Position numbers and translations under genes: made by a program. A DNA stretch of 20,721 bases from NCBI GenBank assembly GCA_966211525.1, contig CBIHOZ010000129.1, positions 1-20,721 on the forward strand, written 5' to 3'. The notes beneath the pieces are model-generated. The model was not told where the DNA came from. It ran no database searches and saw only the letters and a list, made by a program, of their open reading frames with translations. Origin of the DNA: Ohtaekwangia sp966211525. GTDB taxonomy: Bacteria; Bacteroidota; Bacteroidia; Cytophagales; Cyclobacteriaceae. The stretch's first letter is position 1; each line of letters starts with the position of its first letter. Shown in pieces: positions 5,521 through 12,822 of the stretch.

Positions 5521-8004
5521 CTATTCTACTACAATCCGCTTGCGGCTTGTCTGGTATCCACGTTTCAATGCCATAACATAAGTTCCTCGTACGGTACCCA
5601 CTGACACATTCATTTCATGTATTCCGGCTTCATATACTTTCGCGGGCGATGTAACTTCCGCCTGTCCAAGTGTATTATATACCACCACACTTACAGGAGT
5701 GGCTTGTTCAAGCTCAAAGCGTACCGTAACCCTACCGTTGGATGGATTGGGATACGCTTTGAAATCAACACTATTGAATACTTCATTTTCTTCAATAGCT
5801 GATCTTGCGCCCGCGCTACACGATGCAGCTGCCGGACTATTCCCGGTAACTTCCATCCAGTCTATATTGGCAAACTCGGCAGCAACACTTGTCTCGATAC
5901 GAATTGTGCTTGTTCCGGCCGGTAGGCTTACCGTTGCAGTTGTGGTTGTCCACGTTGTCCAGGCGCTGGTTTTCGGGAATGCAACACTTGATGACACGAC
6001 TGAACCATTTACCAGTAGCCGCCCCGTTGTAGAGCTGCTTGACCCGGCATTGGCATAGCGCCAGGTGAGTGTGTATGATCCGGCCGCGGGTGTACTCACA
6101 TTCCAGTTGATACCCTTCGAAGCAGAGTTGGAAAGGTTGATATAATATCCGTTGCTGGCACCGCTGTAACTGTTTTGTCGCGAGCCGTCTGCACTGCAAT
6201 AGCCGGACGTTGGCGTCTCTGCCTCCTCCAGTCGTATGGTTGCCGTGCCGGTGCTTCCTTGTGGTGTTGCCTGTGCAGCATTGGAATTATACGATGTAGT
6301 GCTGGTTATACCTTTGATCCAATAATAATATGTTGTCCCATTTACTGGTGTCGTATCGGTATAGCTTCGTGTGCCGGTGGATACAGTTGCTATGCGCGTG
6401 CGACCTGCAGGATCAGAATCGGTATCGCGGTATACTTCCTGTCCTGTCAAAGTTATGTTACTCACCGTCCAGCTTAACGCAACCTGCGCATTGCCGGCAG
6501 ATGAACTCAAAACAATTTCCGGTGTACCGGTAGATGCCGTAAAGGTTGCTGTTACTGTCTGGTTTGCATTCATGGTAACCGTTGTCGTAGACGATGTACC
6601 ACTGGCACTACCGCTCCAGCCGCTAAAGGTGTAGCCACTCGCGGGTGTAGCCGTCAGCGTTACTACTGTGCCTGCGGTATACGTTGTGTTATTCGGACTG
6701 CGCGAAACACTTCCGCCTGCTGAAGGGCTGATGTTAACGGTAAGGCTATACGATGTCGGTGTTGTTGTGGTGCCTGATTCAATCGCCCCTATATCCGGAG
6801 CAGAACCGTTATAGGTTATACCGGTTGAAGTTGCTCCTGCGTTGATCAGATCGCTGCCGGAAGCAAGATTCAGAAAACCATTTGCAACAGGTGCCGCGTT
6901 GGCTCCCGGTGTGAGGCTTACAAAGTCCGCGCTGTTTACCGAAAAGTTTGCGGATGCATTATTCGTCCAGAAAGCGTTGGTTGTTCCGGACTGCGTGCCG
7001 ACAATGCGATCGTTGGTATGTGAGCTTGAAAAATACGAGAGGTTGTTTTTAAAAGTAGAAGTACCGCCATCAAAATTAAAGTTACGTTCCGCATTATTAT
7101 ACCCGGTGTTGTTAGTCATTTCAATTGTGCCGAGGTTACGGTTATAGGTAAATCCGTGTTTACCATTGTTGAATGCTATACACCTGCGCACCATGTGGTT
7201 TACAGCTATATCTTCACCGCCTAGTTTGAACCCGTTCTTATCGCCATTGCCGGAGGTACCACCGGTTGTCAGTGTCCCATTGCTGTGTGCTATACAATTC
7301 TCCAGTAATATAGCCCCTATAGGACCGGTGTCAGGTTTGGTATATAAATCCCAGCCATCATCAATGTTATGATGCGAAACACAGTTTCTGAAAATGTTAC
7401 CGGTGCCACTGGTGAGCTTGGCTGCAAAACCATCGGCATCTTCGTTGTCCGGATCTTTGTTATCATACGCTTCACAATTCAGAATAAGATTGTTGGAAGG
7501 CCATTGACTGATGCTGGTATAGGAAGTATTGTAGCGGCTTAGTTGCAAACCACTGTCGTTGTTACCACGAAATATACAGCTCTCAATCGTGTTGTTGTTC
7601 CCCGACAACAGCATGCCATTGTCACCCGCTTTCTCGATGATGAGACCTTTTACGTGCCAGTATAGTGCATCGAGTACAATGCCGCGATTGGAAGTGCCTA
7701 CGCCTTGTCCGGAAAAGTTCAATACCGGCACTTCGCTGTTATAGGCAAAGATCTTTTTAGTTGATCCGGAGCTCCCATCGTTACCACGTTGTATAACTAT
7801 AGAAGCCGAGTAATTATAGGTGCCACCGCGCATATAGATCGTGCCACCGGCAGCAATGGTGGTGATCGCTTTCTCAAGGGTTGTAGGAGAACTTATCGTA
7901 CCGGCATTACTGGCAGAACCACCAGGTGCTACATAAAGCGTTGACTGCGCAAATCCTTGACTTGCCATCAACATCAGGATGAGGATAACTAATTTGTTTT
8001 TCAT
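5521..8004 (-). CDS. Multidomain PL9 pectate lyase secreted by T9SS
   Basis: An 827-residue extracellular endo-acting lyase, probably the enzyme that first fragments polygalacturonate. Domains: signal peptide (1-20); PL9 right-handed beta-helix (about 22-410) with the calcium-site acids Asp191, Asp215, Asp216 and Asp219 (motifs NEDADGFAAK and NIDDGWDLY) and the probable catalytic base Lys260 in NGFKLGG; an InlB-B-type repeat (about 417-490, GYTFSGWSG); an Fn3-like domain (about 494-580); a CBM35/CBM6-like module (about 588-721, IRLEEAE, WRYANAG, IDWMEV); and a T9SS type-A sorting domain (about 745-827, YPNPSNG, YNTLGQ). The spacing Asp191-215-216-219 matches that of the characterised PL9 enzyme Pel9A. 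It is the only protein in the window with a T9SS tail. It follows a regulatory region carrying the same palindrome as the susC promoter region. Confidence 0.9.
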   Translation of the reverse strand: MKNKLVILILMLMASQGFAQSTLYVAPGGSASNAGTISSPTTLEKAITTIAAGGTIYMRGGTYNYSASIVIQRGNDGSSGSTKKIFAYNSEVPVLNFSGQGVGTSNRGIVLDALYWHVKGLIIEKAGDNGMLLSGNNNTIESCIFRGNNDSGLQLSRYNTSYTSISQWPSNNLILNCEAYDNKDPDNEDADGFAAKLTSGTGNIFRNCVSHHNIDDGWDLYTKPDTGPIGAILLENCIAHSNGTLTTGGTSGNGDKNGFKLGGEDIAVNHMVRRCIAFNNGKHGFTYNRNLGTIEMTNNTGYNNAERNFNFDGGTSTFKNNLSYFSSSHTNDRIVGTQSGTTNAFWTNNASANFSVNSADFVSLTPGANAAPVANGFLNLASGSDLINAGATSTGITYNGSAPDIGAIESGTTTTPTSYSLTVNISPSAGGSVSRSPNNTTYTAGTVVTLTATPASGYTFSGWSGSASGTSSTTTVTMNANQTVTATFTASTGTPEIVLSSSAGNAQVALSWTVSNITLTGQEVYRDTDSDPAGRTRIATVSTGTRSYTDTTPVNGTTYYYWIKGITSTTSYNSNAAQATPQGSTGTATIRLEEAETPTSGYCSADGSRQNSYSGASNGYYINLSNSASKGINWNVSTPAAGSYTLTWRYANAGSSSSTTGRLLVNGSVVSSSVAFPKTSAWTTWTTTTATVSLPAGTSTIRIETSVAAEFANIDWMEVTGNSPAAASCSAGARSAIEENEVFNSVDFKAYPNPSNGRVTVRFELEQATPVSVVVYNTLGQAEVTSPAKVYEAGIHEMNVSVGTVRGTYVMALKRGYQTSRKRIVVE

Positions 8005-8172
8005 AACGATTTATTTTGTGTGGGCTCTCATGACGTTACCGGTACATGGATGTTCACCTCTCCCCTTCACATTTCCCTCATCCGCTCATTCACATTTTCC
8101 CGCGTTCATCTTTTCCATGTGTTAATCATATAAGGGTATATATATAGCTTTCTATTTTAACTTCTTCATCAG
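8005..8172 (-). promoter_or_regulatory. Promoter/leader region of the PL9 operon
   Basis: No gene is present between the terminator at 8198-8221 and the PL9 start, so transcription of PL9 and the genes after it should begin here. On the minus strand it holds an AT-rich stretch (CTATATATATACCC at about 8136-8149), a candidate core promoter zone. It is followed by a long purine-rich leader with a direct repeat (TTCACATTTCCC at about 8066-8077 and TTCACATTTTCCC at about 8089-8101 in plus orientation). I found no clean Bacteroidota TTTG/TAnnTTTG pair and do not assign a start site. Confidence 0.45.
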
Positions 8173-8184
8173 GCAATCGATTGC
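8173..8184. promoter_or_regulatory. LacI-type operator palindrome upstream of PL9
   Basis: Perfect 12-bp palindrome GCAATCGATTGC, identical to the one upstream of susC and likewise followed by AC on the plus strand. Its core AATCGATT fits the AAnCGnTT core common to LacI-family operators. It lies between the upstream terminator and the PL9 start, 169 bp from the ATG. Confidence 0.6.
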
Positions 8185-8197
8185 ACAACCGGTCTTT

Positions 8198-8221
8198 AAA
8201 AAAAGCAGTCTTCACTGCTTT
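8198..8221 (-). terminator. Intrinsic terminator containing the PL1 stop codon
   Basis: On the minus strand the stem AAAGCAGT/ACTGCTTT (8 bp; arms 8214-8221 and 8202-8209) with a GAAG loop is followed directly by a run of T (A-run 8198-8204 on the plus strand). The TGA stop of the second PL1 gene (8212-8214) falls at the top of the stem and loop, so terminator and coding end overlap. It closes the susCD-PL1 transcription unit. Confidence 0.85.
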
Positions 8222-9531
8222 ACCAGTTCATTCAAATATACTTCGAGGTTGGTATAGGACTTCGACAAGGTATAGCTTGCACCATCCGCTCCATTGGTGG
8301 GGTCGAGCTTATGCTTTGTCTCCCAATCATCCGGTATACCATCGGCATCTTTATCCGTTGGCGCAGGTTCTGATTTTAATATAGGCCAACCACCTACATC
8401 TTTTTGTGAATCAATGATTCCATCCTTCCCTTTACCACTGGTTGATTTACCAGTCTTCGCTTCCTCAACAATCCGCTTGTCCACTATATCTCTGCGATAG
8501 CTGGCACCGGCATTTTTCAACACAGCGGTAAATGCTTCTTCGGCAGATTGTACTTCGATTGTCTCAACGGCAAAAGGTTGCTGCACGCGCGCAGAGTCCG
8601 CCTGTTTATAGCGCATGCCCCCGTTCCAATTATCTTTCGAGACCTGCGTATTTCCTTCGAGACAGTTTCCCTGAATATAAAACTGACCATAGGGTGCAGA
8701 GGGATCAACCATCCACACTTTCTTGGGTGAAGTGGCAGGACCAGGCTTATAGTAATTATTCACGACATTATAACGCCCTTTCTCTCCACCATACGTGTTG
8801 TTGTTTCTCCAGTTATAGATCACGTTATTCCGGAAGTCAACAAGTTCATCTGGCGAATTAGGGGTTGTCGAAGATCCGCTGAAACGCGGCATGCGACTGG
8901 TATGATTGGCTATAAGATTATGATGAAACGTTGCCTTCTCTCCTCCCCATATACCACCGAATCCATGATCACCTTTCTGATGTACCGAGTGATTGAGGCT
9001 CTCTGACACAATACACCATTGCATGGTAAAATTCTTATTGCGATAGAAGGATGCACACTCATCCGTAGCCCAACTCATTGAACAATGATCGATGATGATA
9101 TTATTTTTTCCCTTGGTACCTCCTACGGCATCGGCCTCTTGTCCTTTTTCATCGCCCAATCTGAAACGCAGGTATCGCACAATAACATTGTCGGCCTGAA
9201 TTGTTACCGGGTAATTTCGTAAACATATACCTTCGCCTGGTGCTGATTGACCCGCAATAGTTACATCACCATTATTGACAACCAGTGGTGATTCAAGTAC
9301 AATGGTACCCGATATAGCAAATACAATTGTCCGTGGCTCCTGGCGACCAACAGCTTCACGCAAACTACCCGGACCACTATCGTTAAGGTTTGTAACTATA
9401 TATACCTTTCCACCGCGCCCCCCCGAAGTATATCTACCAAATCCTTCGGCTCCAGGAAATGCCAATGGCTGCTCTTGTCCCAATACTGTTATAACCGTTA
9501 AGGCCAAAACTAAACTAATCCAATACTTCAT
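8212..9531 (-). CDS. Pectate lyase, PL1 family
   Basis: A 439-residue exported lyase that cleaves de-esterified homogalacturonan by calcium-dependent beta-elimination. A signal peptide covers about 1-19 (cleavage near VLG-QE). The mature protein opens with the PL1 (subfamily 2-like) signature FPGAEGFGRYTSGGRGG. Beta-helix landmarks are calcium-site Asp134 in QEADAVGG, Asp157/Glu158 in SWATDE, and catalytic arginines Arg213/Arg216 in SRMPRFSG. A short acidic element DKDADGIPDDWE (about 393-404), resembling a calcium-binding thrombospondin-type-3/dockerin loop, lies near the C-terminus, as is common in this subfamily. There is no T9SS tail or lipobox, so it is probably periplasmic. It follows the lipoprotein PL1 by 12 bp and is clearly its paralogue. 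Its stop codon is embedded in the terminator. Confidence 0.9.
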   Translation of the reverse strand: MKYWISLVLALTVITVLGQEQPLAFPGAEGFGRYTSGGRGGKVYIVTNLNDSGPGSLREAVGRQEPRTIVFAISGTIVLESPLVVNNGDVTIAGQSAPGEGICLRNYPVTIQADNVIVRYLRFRLGDEKGQEADAVGGTKGKNNIIIDHCSMSWATDECASFYRNKNFTMQWCIVSESLNHSVHQKGDHGFGGIWGGEKATFHHNLIANHTSRMPRFSGSSTTPNSPDELVDFRNNVIYNWRNNNTYGGEKGRYNVVNNYYKPGPATSPKKVWMVDPSAPYGQFYIQGNCLEGNTQVSKDNWNGGMRYKQADSARVQQPFAVETIEVQSAEEAFTAVLKNAGASYRRDIVDKRIVEEAKTGKSTSGKGKDGIIDSQKDVGGWPILKSEPAPTDKDADGIPDDWETKHKLDPTNGADGASYTLSKSYTNLEVYLNELVKQ

Positions 9532-9543
9532 TATCTTTTTTGT

Positions 9544-11028
9544 CTATTTGTTCTGCGATTCCGTGATCGCCTGAACAAGATCATTAATATATACTTCTAC
9601 ATTATCGTACGCTGTGCTCAGATCGCGGCCGTTGGCTTGTGCCTTGGCGGGATCAAGTTTATGCGCAACTTTCCATTCGTCCGGTATACCATCACCGGAC
9701 GTACTTACAGGAGCTGTTGATGAATTCAACAGCGGCCATCCTCCTACATCACTTTGTGTATCTATAATACCATTGGTACTTCCATTCGAACCGGGAAATG
9801 AAAATTCGCCTTTGCGCACGTTATCGATTATGCGCAAATCAATCGCATCACGTTTTAAGGAAGCGCCACTATAGTCCAGCACGCGATCGTACGCAACGGT
9901 AGCGGTATGCGTAGTTACATTGTTACCGATGGGATGTGGCTCGCTCTTTTTCATAGCAACTTTATCTGCATCTGATACGGTACCATAACTGCTGTGAAAC
10001 TGGTTATATACTCCGTATGTCCAATTATCGGCAGTAGCACGTGTGCTTCCCTCTACGTAGTTGCCATCGATATAAAACTTGCCCCAGATGTTATATACTT
10101 CGGTGCCTTCATTCTTATTTTTATCGATGGAGATAATGCGCTCTTTCTTCACGGTGGCAGGTCCGGGTTTATAGTAGCAGTTCACGATGTTAACGTTCAT
10201 CGCTTCACCGCCATAGCAACTGTTATTGCCCCAGTTATAGATTACATTGTTACGGAGATCAACCAGGTCAGTAAGAGCAAATGCTTTACCGGCTTCTTCA
10301 CCAAGCCGCGGATTACGACTATCATGATGTGCTACAAGGTTATGATGAAACGATGCGTATTTACCACCCCATATACCGCCATAACCGTGTGCGCCTTTAT
10401 CGTGCACCGAGTTACGCAGACTCTCTGAAATGATACACCACTGTAGCGTGGTATTTTCATTCGCATAGATTGAAACGCATTCGTCTGTTGACCAGCTCAT
10501 GGAGCAGTGATCAAGAATAATGTTCTTATGAAAACGACCACCGATGGCATCAGCTTCCTGTTTGGCTTCATCGCCCATGCGAAAGCGCATATAGCGGATG
10601 ATAACATTATCAGCACTAATGTTTACCGGGTAATTCTTTATACATATACCATCGCCCGGAGCAGTTTGCCCGGCAATGGTAACATCACCGTTGGCTATAT
10701 TTATACTTGATTTCAGTGCGATCGTCCCGGAGACTTTAAACAAAATATAGCGGGCACCGCTGGTTTGTACAGCCGCGCGCAAGCTTCCTTCACCGGCATC
10801 ATTGAGGTTGGTAACAAACAGAACTTTACCTCCACGTCCACCGGTAGCGTTGCGACCAAAACCTTCTGCTCCCGGAAAAGCATAAGCGTCTTCTACAACT
10901 TGCGTGGGTTTGTCGGGTTCGGTCTCGGTGTTGCCATCTGTATCCGCTCCCGAGCAGCACATACCCGCAGCACACGCTGCTATCAGTACACACGAGCGAA
11001 CCGTACGAAATAAAGTATATATATACAT
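9544..11028 (-). CDS. Pectate lyase, PL1 family, predicted surface lipoprotein
   Basis: A 494-residue PL1 enzyme. The N-terminus looks like a lipoprotein signal: a hydrophobic stretch with lipobox IAAC (Cys19), further cysteines at 24-25, then an acidic Thr/Asp/Glu-rich linker (about 28-48) compatible with surface export in Bacteroidota. The catalytic domain begins at about residue 50 (AFPGAEGFGRNATGGRGG). Key residues are Asp160 in QEADAIGG, Asp182/Glu183 in SWSTDE, and Arg238/Arg241 in SRNPRLG. Compared with the next PL1 it carries extra residues at about 310-370 (from ISIDKNKNEGTEV through the AMKKSEPHPIG region), which may reshape the cleft. It begins only 10 bp after the T-run of a terminator, leaving no room for its own promoter. 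It must be expressed by read-through from the susCD genes. Confidence 0.88.
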   Translation of the reverse strand: MYIYTLFRTVRSCVLIAACAAGMCCSGADTDGNTETEPDKPTQVVEDAYAFPGAEGFGRNATGGRGGKVLFVTNLNDAGEGSLRAAVQTSGARYILFKVSGTIALKSSINIANGDVTIAGQTAPGDGICIKNYPVNISADNVIIRYMRFRMGDEAKQEADAIGGRFHKNIILDHCSMSWSTDECVSIYANENTTLQWCIISESLRNSVHDKGAHGYGGIWGGKYASFHHNLVAHHDSRNPRLGEEAGKAFALTDLVDLRNNVIYNWGNNSCYGGEAMNVNIVNCYYKPGPATVKKERIISIDKNKNEGTEVYNIWGKFYIDGNYVEGSTRATADNWTYGVYNQFHSSYGTVSDADKVAMKKSEPHPIGNNVTTHTATVAYDRVLDYSGASLKRDAIDLRIIDNVRKGEFSFPGSNGSTNGIIDTQSDVGGWPLLNSSTAPVSTSGDGIPDEWKVAHKLDPAKAQANGRDLSTAYDNVEVYINDLVQAITESQNK

Positions 11029-11037
11029 CTGCTGTTT

Positions 11038-11069
11038 TTAAAAAGTGGTGTGACCTTGCCGGTCACACC
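11038..11069 (-). terminator. Intra-operon intrinsic terminator/attenuator between the SusE-position gene and PL1
   Basis: Perfect 9-bp inverted repeat GGTGTGACC (11047-11055) and GGTCACACC (11061-11069) with a 5-nt loop. On the minus strand the stem is followed by ACTTTTTAAAAA (T-run opposite 11040-11044), a canonical rho-independent terminator. It sits 33 bp past the stop of the upstream lipoprotein gene and about 10 bp before the PL1 ATG. Confidence 0.85.
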
Positions 11070-11102
11070 GGATACATGTTTATTGCACGTGAGCGCAGGG
11101 CT

Positions 11103-12773
11103 TTATAGTTTTACTCTCCAGCGCGGATCGCCTGTGTCGAATCTTCCGACAAAACCACCATCCTTGAAATTAAAGTTATTGTTCGCTACATCTGTCCACA
11201 GCGCGTCCTGTCCGCTTGCATAATTACCTACCGGGAATCCCGCGATTTCATATGTAGCGATGAATGAAAAGTCTGATGTACTATAGTTATTAATGAGTTC
11301 AACGGATGTATTGGGCAATCCTTCTTTTCCGCGAATGGAATATGCTTTCGTAGCGGCTTCATCCCATCCGTGTCCAAAAATTGAATTGCGAATTGATATA
11401 CCGTTGGTAACATCGTTATTGCCGTTACCACCACGGTAACGGAATATATAGTTGCTGCTTCCGGCTTGCACCAGGTTTGCAAACGTACATCCTTCAATGA
11501 GAATAGACTGCGAGTTATTCCTTGATGTTATACCGGCCTGCAGTTTATTGAAGGTACTGTTTCGTAACACAATATTATTAACACGCGCTGTCGGGTTGGA
11601 AGCATTGGGATCCGTATCGGTAGTAAATATACCGTAGCTGCCGAGGCTGTCCACAACCGAGTTCGTAATCACGAAATTATTTATTACAACATTGGTACCG
11701 CGAATACGCATAATACCACGGAATGTTCCAATCTCGCAATCATCAAAAACAACTTCATTTACCGATATATCACTGGACGAAGGATTGAAGATATAGTCGC
11801 CACCATAATCATCACCTCGCAGTTCCAGGCCAATGAAATGAATGTGATCAATCGTTGATCCGCCTGCTATATTCCAATTGGTAGTGGTATACAAGCGAGC
11901 CTTCTGTTCACCAAAGCCATACGCGGCACGAATGGTGATGGATTTGTTCAGCGCTGTTGTAGGAAGATCAAATGAGACACCACGCTTCACCAGTATTATA
12001 GCACCATCGGATGCACCCGCCACTGCAGTTGCTACCGCCTGCGGATCGGTGGCATCACGAAGATCGATCACACCTGCCGATGCCGGATCTATATCCTGTA
12101 CCAGGGTTTTATAGTCTGCCCAACCGCGAAGTGTCTCACCGCTATAGATAGCAATCTGGTATCCCGTGGAAGGAGTAAGACTGGTAACGATCGCTTCTCC
12201 GTCATTCTGGTCCTCTTCGGAAACCGGTATCTCGGCCAACGGTGTTGTCAGCTTGAGGTCTGTTGCCGCAAAGAGTTTGATGGCAGTTACCTTAGCACCG
12301 GCAACACTCCAAGTAACGCGTGCTGCCACATCGGTAACATCGTAGCTCTTCGGTAAATTAAGAATGGTCGGGAAACGATCTGTGCGAACACTCCCCAGAT
12401 CCGACAGCTTGCTATCATACTCAGCTTTATCAGCATGTGCCGTAGCGCGTATCTGGTAGAGTGTATTCCAGAATAAGGGGTCACCTTTCAATGATTCATC
12501 ATTGAGCACGATATAGCTTGTGTCGGATTGAATGGTATAGTCGATTGTCTTAAATGTATCGCGGCTCACTTCCAGGGTATAGGACACTGCACGTTTCATG
12601 CTGCCCATGTTTACAATAATAGAGTTACCTTCTGCGCGCAGATCTTCCGTAAGCACCGGACGGAACAGCCGTGTTTCCGGATAGACGTCTTCGTCATCAC
12701 ATGCCCAGAAAAATCCTGCACACGCTGCTACCGAAAAAAGTATAGAAAGTATATTAAGTTTCTTGGTTGTCAT
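11103..12773 (-). CDS. SusE/F-position surface lipoprotein with Fn3-like and beta-helix domains (DUF4957/DUF5123 type)
   Basis: A 556-residue lipoprotein in the third position after susC and susD, where surface glycan-binding proteins usually lie. The signal sequence has two possible lipoboxes, VAAC (Cys18) and FWAC (Cys25). I favour Cys25 because it is followed at once by DDED, a typical Bacteroidota surface-export signal. Two Fn3-like beta-sandwiches follow (about 36-133 and 134-228). A right-handed parallel beta-helix (about 240-540) has repeated patterns such as NEVVFDDCEIG, NNIVLRNSTFN and QSILIEGCTF. This layout corresponds to the DUF4957/DUF5123 proteins found in pectin loci. I see none of the PL1/PL9 calcium or Arg/Lys catalytic motifs, so pectin binding is the best inference. 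An undescribed lyase or hydrolase activity on the helix is possible. Confidence 0.75.
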   Translation of the reverse strand: MTTKKLNILSILFSVAACAGFFWACDDEDVYPETRLFRPVLTEDLRAEGNSIIVNMGSMKRAVSYTLEVSRDTFKTIDYTIQSDTSYIVLNDESLKGDPLFWNTLYQIRATAHADKAEYDSKLSDLGSVRTDRFPTILNLPKSYDVTDVAARVTWSVAGAKVTAIKLFAATDLKLTTPLAEIPVSEEDQNDGEAIVTSLTPSTGYQIAIYSGETLRGWADYKTLVQDIDPASAGVIDLRDATDPQAVATAVAGASDGAIILVKRGVSFDLPTTALNKSITIRAAYGFGEQKARLYTTTNWNIAGGSTIDHIHFIGLELRGDDYGGDYIFNPSSSDISVNEVVFDDCEIGTFRGIMRIRGTNVVINNFVITNSVVDSLGSYGIFTTDTDPNASNPTARVNNIVLRNSTFNKLQAGITSRNNSQSILIEGCTFANLVQAGSSNYIFRYRGGNGNNDVTNGISIRNSIFGHGWDEAATKAYSIRGKEGLPNTSVELINNYSTSDFSFIATYEIAGFPVGNYASGQDALWTDVANNNFNFKDGGFVGRFDTGDPRWRVKL

Positions 12774-12822
12774 ATCTAAAACTTTTTGTGACTGAAATTT
12801 TTTGGATTGTTATCGCAGACGA

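Noticed and set aside
8212..9531. Possible T9SS or dockerin tail on the second PL1 lyase
   Set aside because: The DKDADGIPDDWE element is a common calcium-loop near the end of this PL1 group, and no YPNP-type sorting motif follows.
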